64,000 nucleotides of DNA from Pseudomonas azadiae (lineage in GTDB: Bacteria > Pseudomonadota > Gammaproteobacteria > Pseudomonadales > Pseudomonadaceae): NCBI RefSeq assembly GCF_019145355.1, contig NZ_JAHSTY010000002.1:868001-932000 (forward strand), written 5' to 3'. The notes under the pieces are model-generated. The model did not search any database and had not been told where the DNA came from. It saw nothing but the letters and a program-made list of their open reading frames with translations. Numbering within the stretch: the stretch's first letter is position 1; every line of letters begins with the position of its first letter. The position numbers were made by a program, and so were the translations under genes. Below, in pieces: positions 54,895 to 64,000 of the stretch.

Positions 54895-56273
54895 TGACCC
54901 GTGAAATCCGCTTGAATGCCTTCGACATGAACTGCGTCGGCCACCAATCCCCCGGCCTGTGGGCACACCCGCGCGACCGTTCGTGGCAGTACAAGGACCT
55001 GGAATACTGGACCGACCTCGCCAAAATCCTCGAGCGCGGCAAGTTCGATGGCCTGTTCATCGCCGACGTACTGGGCATTTATGACGTGTACAACGGCAAC
55101 GGCGACGCAGCGATTCGCCAGGCGACCCAGGTGCCGGTCAACGACCCGTTGTCGCTGATCGCGCCGATGGCATTGGTCACTGAACACCTGGGTTTCGGCC
55201 TGACGGCTTCGTTATCGTTCGAACATCCGTACCCGTTCGCGCGCCGCCTCTCCACCCTCGATCACCTGACCAAGGGCCGCATTGGCTGGAACATCGTCAC
55301 GTCTTACCTGGAAAGCGGTGCCAAGAACCTCGGCCAGACCGCCCAGACCGAGCACGACGCACGCTACGACTATGCCGAGGAATATCTGCAGGTTTGCTAC
55401 AAACTCTGGGAGGGCAGTTGGGAAGAGGGCGCCGTAGTGCGCGACCGCGCGCGCCGGATATTCAGCGACCCGAGCAAGATCCACGAGATCCGGCACGTCG
55501 GCAAGCACTTCCAGGTGCCCGGCATTCACTTGTGCGAGCCGTCGCCGCAGCGCACGCCAGTGCTCTACCAGGCCGGTGCGTCCAGCCGTGGCAAGCAGTT
55601 TGCGGCCGAACAGGCCGAGTGCGTATTTGTTGCCGCACCGTCCAAGGTGTTGTTGAAAAAGACCGTCGCCGACATCCGCCGGCGTGCCGCCGAGGCGGGA
55701 CGCGACCCGAAGAAAATCCTGATCTTCAACTTGCAGACCGTCATCGTCGGCGAGACCGACGCCAAGGCCAAGGCCAAGTTCGACGACTACAAATCCTACG
55801 TCAGCTATGAAGGCGCCATGGCGCTGATCTCCGGCTGGACCGGCATCGACTTCAGCCGGTTCAAGCCGGACGAGCCACTCAAGCATGTGCACACCAACGC
55901 CATTCAATCGGCGGTGGAAGCGTTCTCCACGGCGGACCCGAACAAGGTCTGGACGCCGAACGAACTGGCCGACTGGGTCGGCATCGGCGGCTTCGGCCCC
56001 CTGTTTGTCGGCGGTCCGCAAACCGTGGCGGACCTGTTGCAGGAATGGGTCGAAGAGACCGATGTGGACGGCTTCAACCTGGCCTATGCGCTGACCCACG
56101 AGACCTTCATCGACGCCGTCGACCTGCTGGTGCCGGAGTTGCAGAAGCGCGGTGTGTACAAGACCGAATATGCCAAGGGCACGTTGCGCGAGAAGCTGTT
56201 CGGCGACGGCGCGCGACTCGCGCCAAACCACCCGGGCGCCGGCTACCGTGATCTCAAGGCCACTGCCATCTAA
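54894..56273 (+). CDS. LLM-class flavin-dependent monooxygenase (NtaA/SnaA/DszA family)
   Basis: 459 aa luciferase-like TIM barrel. FDMNCVGHQSPGLWAHPRDR, LERGKFDGLFIADVLGIYDV and GRIGWNIVTSYLESGAKNLG are the family signatures. It should be an FMNH2-dependent monooxygenase for sulfur or nitrogen heteroatom substrates, working with SfnB. ATG 54894 overlaps the previous stop (TGATG). A REPIN follows. Confidence 0.92.
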   Translation: MTREIRLNAFDMNCVGHQSPGLWAHPRDRSWQYKDLEYWTDLAKILERGKFDGLFIADVLGIYDVYNGNGDAAIRQATQVPVNDPLSLIAPMALVTEHLGFGLTASLSFEHPYPFARRLSTLDHLTKGRIGWNIVTSYLESGAKNLGQTAQTEHDARYDYAEEYLQVCYKLWEGSWEEGAVVRDRARRIFSDPSKIHEIRHVGKHFQVPGIHLCEPSPQRTPVLYQAGASSRGKQFAAEQAECVFVAAPSKVLLKKTVADIRRRAAEAGRDPKKILIFNLQTVIVGETDAKAKAKFDDYKSYVSYEGAMALISGWTGIDFSRFKPDEPLKHVHTNAIQSAVEAFSTADPNKVWTPNELADWVGIGGFGPLFVGGPQTVADLLQEWVEETDVDGFNLAYALTHETFIDAVDLLVPELQKRGVYKTEYAKGTLREKLFGDGARLAPNHPGAGYRDLKATAI

Positions 56274-56291
56274 CTGGCGAAATCCGATCAA

Positions 56292-56380
56292 TGTGGGAGC
56301 TGGCTTGCCTGCGATAGCGGCCTGTCAGTCGACAAATAGTTAGCTGACCCACCGCTATCGCAGGCAAGCCAGCTCCCACA
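56292..56380. repeat. REPIN at the livF truncation point
   Basis: Inverted REP cores TGTGGGAGCTGGCTTGCCTG lie 60 bp before the point where livF homology begins. It stands where upstream transporter genes would be expected, which suggests a deletion ended nearby. Confidence 0.9.
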
Positions 56381-56436
56381 TTTGATCTTCATTGTTTGAT
56401 CAATCCCAGCCAGTGGATCACCGCATGCGTTGGAAG

Positions 56437-56721
56437 GTCGCGATCGGCCGGGCACTGATGACGCGTCCTACTTTGGTACTGCTCGACGAGCCGTCCATGG
56501 GTTTGGCGCCTATGATCGTGCAGGAGATCTTCGAGATCGTTGCGCAACTCAACCGCGAACAGCAGGTGAGCTTTTTGATCGCCGAGCAGAACATCAATGT
56601 CGCGCTCAACTATGCGTCCCACGGCTACGTGCTGGATACTGGGCGCGTGGCCCTAAGCGGCAGCTCCGCTGAACTGCTGGCGCGAGGCGATTTGCATGAC
56701 ATTTACCTGGGCAAACAGTAA
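56437..56721 (+). pseudogene. C-terminal remnant of a LivF-type branched-chain ABC transporter ATPase
   Basis: From AIGRALMTRPT onward the frame reads as the last ~95 residues of a LivF ATPase: Walker B LVLLDEPSMGLAP, FLIAEQNINVALNYASHGYV, ending LHDIYLGKQ. The Walker A loop and the LSGGQ signature that must precede it are absent; the upstream residues (MFDQSQPVDHRMRWKV) are unrelated. An ORF persists from 56392, but it cannot bind ATP. No other transporter subunit is nearby. It is best read as a deletion stump. Confidence 0.88.
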
Positions 56722-56733
56722 GGGCGACCGCGC

Positions 56734-58128
56734 ATGACTGAATCCTCCCGCAACGCCGATGTGTTGATCATCGGTGGCGGCCTGAGCGGCACGATGCTGG
56801 CCGTGCAACTGCTGCGCCTGCCGGGCACGCGCCGGATCCTGGTGATCGAACCGCGCGCCGAGCTTGGCCGGGGCGAGGCCTACAGCGCCGTCGAGCTGGG
56901 CCACACCCTGAACGGCAATGCGGCGCGCATGAGCGTTGACCCGGACAACGCCGACGACCTGACCCAATGGCTCACCGACTATATCGGCGCCGGCGGCTGG
57001 CCCGAGTCGGCGCAGCAGCCTGTGCCGATCAGCGAACTGTTTCCGCCCCGCGGGCTATTCGGGTTGTACGCCCAGCAACGTTTGGCCGAAGCCAAGGCGC
57101 AGTCCGCGTCCAGCGTCGAGCATGTGCGCGGCGAAGTGGTCGACTTGCAGGTGGACGCCGATTCAACGTTCGTCACCCTGGATAACGGCCAGCAACTGCG
57201 CGGTGCGTTGGCGGTGCTGGCCACCGGCATGTTCCCGGCGGCGCGTACGCCGCAGACCGAACCCAACGGTTTGAACGCAGCGGCGGTAGACCCCTGGGGC
57301 GTGGCGGCGATGACCCGGATCGACCCGCACGCGCCGGTGTTGATCATCGGTTCCGGGCTGACCATGGTCGACGCGGTGGTGTCTTTGGAGCAGGCCGGGC
57401 ACCGTGGGCCGATCGAAGTGTTTTCGCGTCACGGCCTGCTCCCCCATGTGCGCCGACAACCGCCGGGCTGGGTGGATTTTCTCGGTGAAGACCACCGCCT
57501 GCGCAGCCCCCTGCAATTGCTGCGCGAAGTGCGTCGCCAGTGCCGCAGTGCGCACGCGCAGGGCATCGATTGGCAAGCGCCGTTGGACACGGTGCGCGCG
57601 CATATCGGTCGGTTGTGGAGCCAGGCCAGCGAGCGTGAAAAACGTCAGTTCGTGCGCCACGTGCGGCCCTGGTGGGAAAGCCATCACCACCGCTCGCCAC
57701 CGTTGAGCGCGCAGTTGGTGGCTCGGCTGCATGAAGCCGGGCGGTTGCGGATTCGGGCGGCATCCTTCAAAGGCCTGGTGCCTTCGGTTGAAGGCGTGAC
57801 TATTCGGGTGCGGTACCGCGGCGAGCAAGTGATCACGCAAGTGTCAGGTGCGGCGTTGATCAATTCCAGCGGCATCGAATACGACTGGCGCCGCGTGGCC
57901 CGGCCGTTGCCGCAGCAGTTGCTCAAGCGCGGGTTGATCCGGCCTGGGCCATTGGCGTTGGGGATTGCGGCGGATGCTTCGGGCGCGGTGGTGGATGCCC
58001 AGGGCCAGGTGAGTGGGCGGCTGTTCGCCATGGGCCCGCCGTTACGGGGGATGTGGTGGGAGAGCACGGCGGTGACCGATGTGGCGATTCAGGCCAAGGC
58101 GCTGGCCTTGAAACTCACACAACTCTAA
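56734..58128 (+). CDS. FAD/NAD(P)-binding oxidoreductase
   Basis: 464 aa. Rossmann FAD motif VLIIGGGLSGTMLAVQLL at the N terminus, second dinucleotide motif VLIIGSGLTMVDAVVSLEQA near residue 205, and the C-terminal GPPLRGMWWESTAVTDVAIQ. This fits the FAD_NAD_binding (pyridine nucleotide-disulfide-like) family common beside LLM monooxygenases. Its reaction is not known; it may supply reduced flavin or oxidise a sulfur intermediate. It is 12 bp after the livF stump. Confidence 0.87.
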   Translation: MTESSRNADVLIIGGGLSGTMLAVQLLRLPGTRRILVIEPRAELGRGEAYSAVELGHTLNGNAARMSVDPDNADDLTQWLTDYIGAGGWPESAQQPVPISELFPPRGLFGLYAQQRLAEAKAQSASSVEHVRGEVVDLQVDADSTFVTLDNGQQLRGALAVLATGMFPAARTPQTEPNGLNAAAVDPWGVAAMTRIDPHAPVLIIGSGLTMVDAVVSLEQAGHRGPIEVFSRHGLLPHVRRQPPGWVDFLGEDHRLRSPLQLLREVRRQCRSAHAQGIDWQAPLDTVRAHIGRLWSQASEREKRQFVRHVRPWWESHHHRSPPLSAQLVARLHEAGRLRIRAASFKGLVPSVEGVTIRVRYRGEQVITQVSGAALINSSGIEYDWRRVARPLPQQLLKRGLIRPGPLALGIAADASGAVVDAQGQVSGRLFAMGPPLRGMWWESTAVTDVAIQAKALALKLTQL

Positions 58129-58129
58129 C

Positions 58130-58232
58130 TGTGGGAGCAGGCTTGCGTGGGAGCTGGCTTGCCTGCGATGCAGACAACTCGGTAGGTCAGGTATACCGAG
58201 TAGATGCCATCGCAGGCAAGCCAGCTCCCACA
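58130..58232. repeat. REPIN preceded by a partial REP
   Basis: A truncated REP (TGTGGGAGCAGGCTTGC, 58130) abuts a full REPIN (58147-58232) whose loop holds ACTCGGTA/TACCGAGT. Two REP heads in tandem suggest slippage or a second insertion. Confidence 0.85.
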
Positions 58233-58245
58233 GGTGATCGATGTT

Positions 58246-59490
58246 TCAACTGCCGATTTTTACAAAACCCGGCTTGAGGCCAAACACCTCGACCCCCTGC
58301 GCCGTCGATTGTCCGGTTGTCACCTTCACCCGCTCCACCGGTTTATCCATCGCCTCGCGGTAGTGGACCGTCAGGTCCGGCCCTATGGCCTGGCTTGGAA
58401 TCACCATCGCCTGTGCGTTGTTGTAGGTCACGATGGTCAAGCGCGCACTCATCCCCAACCGTACACGTTGCAGCTGTTGCGGCGTGAGCCGGGGAATCGA
58501 CAAGGTCACCGGAAACTGCGCACTGCCCTGGCTGTCGCTGGCGACGGCCAAGCCACTCACGACGCTGACGGAGCCGGTCAGCCGCTCACCCTCGAAACCA
58601 TCCCCCAACACTTCCACCGCCTGGCCCTGGTGCAACTGGTTGATGTCCAGCTCCGAGACCTTGGCGACGATTTTCAGCCGTTCGATATTCGCCAGTCCAA
58701 ACAGCACCTGCCCCTGGCTGACCTTGCTGCCCGCCTGCACCGGGGCATTGTTGTTGGCGCCGCCCTGGGATGAATTGTTGCCGGGCGGCGGTACCACGAT
58801 GCCGGAGAACGGCGCCTTGACCTCCCGGCCTTCGAGCAGCGTGCGCAGGGCTTCGTATTTCACCGTGGCGTTGGTCAGCTCCATATCGGCGATCTGGCGG
58901 TATTCGCCCTTGCCCTGGTCGATGGCCTGCTGCAGCTCGCTGCGGGCGGAGGCGAGGTCCAGTTGCTGCTGCTGGGTCTGTTGCTTGAGATCGTCCAGTT
59001 CATTGCGCGGGATGATGCCGCGCTGAAACAGGTTTTCGCTTTCGGTGAGTTTGCGCTGGGTGTTGCCGGCGGTCATTTCGGCGGTGCGCAGGCTGCGGCG
59101 CGCACGGCTGACCGCGGGGCCGTTGTCCCAGTCCTGCATCTCTTGCACGGTGCGCCGGGCCTTGAGTTGAGCGGAGAGGGCGTCGCGCAGTTGCACCTCC
59201 AGGGTGGCCGGGTCCATGCGCAACAGCACCTGGCCGGCCTCGACCCGCTGACCTTGCTCCACCAGGTTGGCCTGTACGTTGCCGTCGAACGGCGCGGTGA
59301 GGGTGATGGTGGTGTCGGGCTCGATCTTGCCCACCAGGCCGATCTGGTGCACGAGCGCGTCGGGCTTGACGGCCAGCCACTGCTCGGTGGCCGTGGCCGG
59401 GTCGGATGCCGGGCTGCGCAGGGCCAGGCCCGCGCCGCCGAGCACCAGAATGAGTACAGCGCCCAGCAGGCGTTTTTGATTAGTCGTCAT
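58246..59490 (-). CDS. Efflux periplasmic adaptor (HlyD/MacA type)
   Basis: 414 aa. Membrane anchor/signal (RLLGAVLILVLGGAGLALRS), barrel-sandwich halves (LTAPFDGNVQANLVEQGQRV; VKAPFSGIVVPPPG) around a ~110-residue coiled coil, and beta-barrel domain (LGMSARLTIVTYNNAQAMVI). It bridges the ABC transporter to the TolC-like duct. Last gene of the operon, overlapping the TolC gene by 11 bp. Confidence 0.92.
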   Translation of the reverse strand: MTTNQKRLLGAVLILVLGGAGLALRSPASDPATATEQWLAVKPDALVHQIGLVGKIEPDTTITLTAPFDGNVQANLVEQGQRVEAGQVLLRMDPATLEVQLRDALSAQLKARRTVQEMQDWDNGPAVSRARRSLRTAEMTAGNTQRKLTESENLFQRGIIPRNELDDLKQQTQQQQLDLASARSELQQAIDQGKGEYRQIADMELTNATVKYEALRTLLEGREVKAPFSGIVVPPPGNNSSQGGANNNAPVQAGSKVSQGQVLFGLANIERLKIVAKVSELDINQLHQGQAVEVLGDGFEGERLTGSVSVVSGLAVASDSQGSAQFPVTLSIPRLTPQQLQRVRLGMSARLTIVTYNNAQAMVIPSQAIGPDLTVHYREAMDKPVERVKVTTGQSTAQGVEVFGLKPGFVKIGS

Positions 59491-60958
59491 TGAGGGCGAT
59501 TTCCCAACTTTCCAGCGTCATGCCCAGGGTCAAGTCGAGCTGGGTCTGGGCGTTCAAATAAGCGATCAGCGCATTGAGCTGCGCATTTTCGGCGTTGCGC
59601 AGGTCGGTCTCGAAGCTCAATACCTGGAAGTTGGTGGAGCGTCCGGCGCTGAGTTTTTCCCGTTCGATCTCGATCTTGCGCCGTGACAATTCCACGGCGC
59701 GCTGGGAGATTTCATACTGGCGCCAGCGGGTGCCGAGGTCGCGCACCACATCGTTGACGCTGCGTTCCAGTTCCTGGCGTGCCTCGGTGATGCGGATTTC
59801 CTGGTCCTCCACGTTGACCCGCGCGCGTACTTCAGCCTGGCGCGTGCTGATATCGCCGATGGGAATCTGCACCTGTACTCCGGCGTAGCTGTCCCAGGTT
59901 CGGTTGTTGCTGCTGCCGGTGTCGTTATTGTAGGCGTCGCGCACCTGGTTCGCGCCGGCTACCAGGTCCACCTGCCAGCGCCCGGAGTCCTTGGCGATCA
60001 CCAGGTTGAGGTCGGCCTGCTGGCTGCCGAGCAGGGCGGCGAGGTATTCCGGCTGCTGGTTCTGCGCGAGGTTGAAGGCCTGGCCCTTGTCGATCTGCAT
60101 GGGCCTGGCCTCCAGGGCTTCGGTGGCGCGAATCGGCGTGGACAGGTCCAGGGACAACAGGCGCAGCAGCGAGAGACGACTGGCGTCCAGTTGGTTCTGC
60201 GCCTCTTCCACGCCCAGTTGCTGGGTGGCGATATCGGCTTGGGTCTGTACGATCTCGAATTCGGCCATGCGCCCGGCGCTGATCAGCGCTTTGTTCACTT
60301 CCAGCAAGGTCGCGGAGCGCTTGAGCGCGTCCTGTACGATGCTCAGTTGCTCCTGGGCGCGCAGCAGCTCACGGTAGGTGGCGATGATCTGGCTGATGGT
60401 CTGCGCGACCGTGGCCTTGAGGTTCAGGCGGTTGGCCTGCTCCGACAGGCGCGACAGGCGCAGCGGCGCGGTGGTGGCGTCCCAACCGGCGCCGCGCAGC
60501 AGCGGCTGGATGATTGCCAGGTCCAGGCCGTCGCTGCGGTAGCGGCCGGCGCGGTCGGCGTTGTTCAATTGCTGGGTCCAGGCCATGCTCAGGCGCGTGC
60601 CGTATTCGCCGAGCAGGCTGGTGGCCGGCGCGACGTTGGCATTGCGTGCGTTGTCGTCCGAACCACGGGTGCCGCGGTAGGAACTGTTGAGGGTGAGCTT
60701 GGGCTTGAACACATCTTCGGCCACGCGCAAGTCGAACTTTTGCGCCACCCGTTGCAGGTACGCGCTGCGAATCGCCGGGTTGTTGCGCAGGCCCAGGTAG
60801 ACCGCATCGCCCAGGGTCATGCTGGTGGCCTGGGCATTTAAGGACACCCCCCGGTCGTAGCCGCTGCGCGTGGTACTCGGCGCCGACGGCTTGATCACCA
60901 CATCGGCGGCCACGCCCGGCAGGCTGACCAGCGCCAGCCACAGCAGCCATCTACTCAT
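59480..60958 (-). CDS. TolC-family outer-membrane channel
   Basis: 492 aa with a signal peptide (MSRWLLWLALVSLPGVAADV). Long helices such as ISQIIATYRELLRAQEQLSI, IETQADIATQQLGVEE-like IVQTQADIATQQLGVEEAQ, and IRITEARQELERSVNDVVRD form the alpha-barrel. No lipobox, unlike the channel at 32863. Third component of the tripartite pump; overlaps the permease gene by 8 bp. Confidence 0.92.
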   Translation of the reverse strand: MSRWLLWLALVSLPGVAADVVIKPSAPSTTRSGYDRGVSLNAQATSMTLGDAVYLGLRNNPAIRSAYLQRVAQKFDLRVAEDVFKPKLTLNSSYRGTRGSDDNARNANVAPATSLLGEYGTRLSMAWTQQLNNADRAGRYRSDGLDLAIIQPLLRGAGWDATTAPLRLSRLSEQANRLNLKATVAQTISQIIATYRELLRAQEQLSIVQDALKRSATLLEVNKALISAGRMAEFEIVQTQADIATQQLGVEEAQNQLDASRLSLLRLLSLDLSTPIRATEALEARPMQIDKGQAFNLAQNQQPEYLAALLGSQQADLNLVIAKDSGRWQVDLVAGANQVRDAYNNDTGSSNNRTWDSYAGVQVQIPIGDISTRQAEVRARVNVEDQEIRITEARQELERSVNDVVRDLGTRWRQYEISQRAVELSRRKIEIEREKLSAGRSTNFQVLSFETDLRNAENAQLNALIAYLNAQTQLDLTLGMTLESWEIALNDD

Positions 60959-62146
60959 CGCGCAGGGCCTCCACCGGCTGCAACCGCGAGGCCGACACCG
61001 CCGGGTAGATGCCGAAAAACAACCCTACCAGCAACGTACTGCCCACCCCGAGCGGCAGGGCGGCGACGGCCAGGGCAAATTCCCAGCCCGATAGCCAGGC
61101 GTACAACCAGGCGGCGGTCATGCCCAGCACCGCGCCACAGAGTGCGCCAACCGCGGTGAGGGTCACGGCTTCGAGCAGGAACAGGTTGCGGATATCCCGC
61201 TGGCGCGCGCCGAGGGCCATGCGGATGCCGATCTCGCGACGGCGCTCCGAGACGTTCATCAGCATCACGTTCATCACGCCGACGCCGCCGCCCACCAGCG
61301 AGATCGCCCCCAGGGCCAGCAGCAGGTAGGCGAACGTGCGGCTTTGCCGGGCCATGCCGTCGATCATTTGCTGGGGCACCTGGATGTCCACATCGTGGTC
61401 GGGAAGTTGCGGTTTGAGGGCGGTGGCTGCGTCCCGGGCAATGCGTTCCATGTCCTGGCCGGGCGCGGCGCGGATGATCACGTTGCCGATCTGCGGCGTG
61501 GCATAGATGCGGCGCATGCCTTCGGCGGGGATGAACAGCGATTCGTTGGCCTGCACCGGCATCAGCATCGCGCGCGGCTGGCTGCGCAGGATGCCGATGA
61601 TCAGGAACAGGTAATCGTTGATGCGCACACGGTCGCCCAGTCGCAGCGGGTCGCCCGGCGCACCCAGGGCTTGGGCCACCTGGTCGCCGATCACCGCGTA
61701 GGTTTCATGGGTATCGAAGCTCGACAGGAAACGCCCCTGTTGCACCACCAGGCGCATCGCGTCCTTGATATCCGCTGTGCTGCCGACGAAGTTGGCGTTG
61801 ACGGTACGGCCGTGGAACACGATGGGCCCGCTGAACAAGGTGAGCGCGCCGATATGGGCAATGCCGGGCACGCTCCGGCGCAGGGCTTGAAGGTCCAGGC
61901 GCGCGGGCATCGGCAGGCTGTCGCCGGCCTTGGGCGGGAACTGGGCGACCAAGGTATCGGTGCCCATGTCCTTGAAAATCATCGCGGCATCCACCGCCGC
62001 GTTATGGCCGATGTTGATCAACGCCACCACTGACGAACTGCCGATCACGATACCCAGCAGCGCCAGGATCGAACGCTTGCCCAGGGTACGCAGGCTGACG
62101 AACGCTTCATGCAGCAGTTGGCTGAGGTTCTGTTCGGCCTGCCGAG

Positions 62147-62150
<4 letters not shown>
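60951..62150 (-). CDS. MacB-type ABC permease
   Basis: 399 aa FtsX/MacB membrane protein. An N-terminal helix (LALLGIVIGSSSVVALINIG), a ~220-residue periplasmic domain, then three C-terminal helices with GVGVMNVMLMNVSERRREIG, the typical MacB coupling segment. Unlike E. coli MacB the ATPase is a separate gene, overlapping by 4 bp. It works mechanically with the adaptor and TolC-like duct. Confidence 0.93.
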
Positions 62151-62851
<701 letters not shown>

Positions 62852-63121
62852 GAATACGCCTTCACTTTTTCACGCCGCCGTCCTTTTCCCTGTAAAGCCT
62901 TGTAACAAGTGCAGGGAGGGGTCTGGTAGAGATGACGGAACGCTTTCGTTTCTTGTTTTTAAAATATTGTTTGAATACTAACCGCGTTCCAGTCGCTTCG
63001 CCAGCCGTCCATATAGAGCGGTTTTATCGCTGCGAAGCGCTCGCGCAAAGAAGGTTCTGACGGGGCAGGCGAGCGCCAGGCGATCACCCTTGATAAGCCC
63101 GCTGGCCAAGGCTTGGCATTA

Positions 63122-63138
63122 AATGACGCGGTGTCATT
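63122..63138. promoter_or_regulatory. Candidate TetR operator
   Basis: AATGACGCGGTGTCATT pairs at seven of eight positions around a central base. It lies 75 bp before the TetR start and 270 bp before the divergent ABC gene, in an otherwise gene-free 360-bp region (62852-63212) whose remainder shows only A/T-rich promoter-like stretches. Confidence 0.55.
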
Positions 63139-63212
63139 GCTTGCTTTCGCCCGACAGTCCCGGTATAAAAAATCAAATTATTTTTTTAAACAATTTTTCC
63201 CGTGGATTCCCT

Positions 63213-63944
63213 ATGGTCGCGAAGAAAGTCAGCGCTCCGAACATTACCAAGACTCGATTGCTGGATGCGACAGAAGCGCTCTTCATCAAGTATGGATACG
63301 ACGCGGTTTTGTTGCGGCAGATTACCGAGCGCGCCCAAGTCAACCTGGCCGCGGTGAACTACCACTTCGGGGACAAGGACTCCCTGATGAAGACCCTGCT
63401 GATGCAGCGCCTGGAGCCGCTCAACGAGCAGCGCCTGGAATTGCTCGCACGCTGTGAGGCCGAATCAGACGGCCCGCTGGATTGCGACACCTTGCTCGGT
63501 GTGCTGTTCGCCCCGGCCATGGGCCTGGAACGCAGCGATCCGGGCAGTGGCGAAGGGCGTTCTTTCATCCGTTTCCTCGGTCGCGTGTACAGCGACACCT
63601 CGCCGTTTATTCAGGAATACCTCAAGGTCCATTACCAACCGGTGTTCCAGCGCTTTTTCGAAGCCTTTGCCCTGGCCTTGCCGGACCTGCCGCGCAACGA
63701 GCTGGGGGTGCGCCTGCAATTTGCCCTCAAGGCGATTTCCGGCGTGATGGCCGGCACCGAGCTGCGCCTGTTGATGAACTCCATGAGCCTGGGGCGACCG
63801 GCGACGGATGCCGAGGTCATGGCCAAGTTGATCACCCTGGTCTCGGCGGCGATTCGCGTGCCGCAGCAGAGCCCGGAAGCTGAACACGCGTTGGCGAAGG
63901 TGCTGGATACCCAGCGGGCCATTCGCGAGCAAACCTCTCGCTGA
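63213..63944 (+). CDS. TetR-family transcriptional regulator
   Basis: 243 aa. N-terminal helix-turn-helix: TRLLDATEALFIKYGYDAVL, LRQITERAQVNLAAVNYHFG, DKDSLMKTLL. A C-terminal domain of the TetR_C type follows (SFIRFLGRVYSDTSPFIQEY, MAGTELRLLMNS). ATG 63213 (MVAKKVSAPNITKTR) is chosen. Divergent from the tripartite ABC efflux operon and its probable repressor. Confidence 0.9.
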   Translation: MVAKKVSAPNITKTRLLDATEALFIKYGYDAVLLRQITERAQVNLAAVNYHFGDKDSLMKTLLMQRLEPLNEQRLELLARCEAESDGPLDCDTLLGVLFAPAMGLERSDPGSGEGRSFIRFLGRVYSDTSPFIQEYLKVHYQPVFQRFFEAFALALPDLPRNELGVRLQFALKAISGVMAGTELRLLMNSMSLGRPATDAEVMAKLITLVSAAIRVPQQSPEAEHALAKVLDTQRAIREQTSR

Positions 63945-63950
63945 CAGCTC

Positions 63951-63975
63951 TGTAGGAGCGAGCTTGCTCGCGAAG
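63951..63975. repeat. REP element, TGTAGGAGCGAGCTTGCTCG class
   Basis: A single REP head of a third class begins 7 bp after the TetR stop. Any partner lies beyond the window end. Confidence 0.75.
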
Positions 63976-64000
63976 AACGTCAACGATATCGCGGACATTC

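Noticed and set aside
56392..56436. ATG at 56392 as the start of a functional ABC protein
   Set aside because: The first 15 residues do not match LivF, and ATP-binding motifs are missing, so it is treated as part of a pseudogene.
62930..63200. Two A/T-rich segments (TCAAACAATATTTTAAAAAC on the minus strand near 62960 and TCAAATTATTTTTTTAAAC near 63173) as a shared TetR operator pair
   Set aside because: Similarity is about 15 of 22 positions and driven by A/T content; the GC-containing dyad at 63122 is a better candidate.

Overview
The window reads as a chromosomal segment of a Pseudomonas of the P. fluorescens group. The grounds are the GC-rich coding style, the liu leucine-degradation genes, a PrrF-type iron sRNA, a CrcY-type catabolite-control sRNA beside liuE, DUF6124 proteins, an sfn sulfur locus, an Mrp antiporter operon with fused A and B subunits, and many REP/REPIN palindromes. 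It is mostly core chromosome with small accessory patches. No prophage, integron, insertion sequence, CRISPR array, rRNA or tRNA gene was seen.

Layout. 1-10.7 kb: tail of a YebC/PmpR regulator, an LRR-protein kinase, a catalase, an ECF sigma/anti-sigma pair facing a membrane-anchored catalase-like protein plus cytochrome b561, an MFS pump with its HxlR regulator, an M14 carboxypeptidase, the PrrF-type sRNA with its Fur box, and a DUF6124 protein. 10.8-20.8 kb: a repressor with a degenerate S24 peptidase domain, then the leucine/isovalerate catabolic genes liuABCD, an acyl-CoA ligase, the CrcY-type sRNA, liuE and liuR, with three matching LiuR operators. 20.9-32 kb: LysR with an acyl-CoA dehydrogenase, a PstS-OmpA fusion, exonuclease III, a GNAT enzyme, and tamA-tamB. 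32.3-37.1 kb: a MarR-controlled EmrAB/outer-membrane-factor pump. 37.3-42 kb: lpxH, ppiB, glnS, cysS. 42.1-44.4 kb: a second DUF6124 gene and an NTF2-like/SDR pair with an HxlR regulator. 44.8-50.8 kb: the Mrp (Pha/Sha) Na+/H+ antiporter operon. 51-58.1 kb: a DMT exporter and its XRE-cupin regulator, a small unknown gene, and a sigma-54-driven sulfur-scavenging locus (sfnB, a stand-alone ACAD C-terminal piece, an LLM monooxygenase, the stump of a livF gene, an FAD protein). 58.2-64 kb: a tripartite MacA/TolC/ABC efflux operon with a divergent TetR gene.

Regulation can be read directly at several places. Both divergent promoters of the ECF cluster carry the same GGGAATA-N16-CGTCT signature. 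The CrcY-type gene has a sigma-54 promoter and an upstream GTGTTAC/GTAACAC pair. The PrrF-type gene has a Fur box. The MarR gene has two operators 33 bp apart over its promoter. The most unusual structural signal is a family of five ~134-bp near-perfect palindromes. Two of them, and probably a third, sit inside the loop of a REPIN, and the copies differ by paired changes that keep the hairpin intact.
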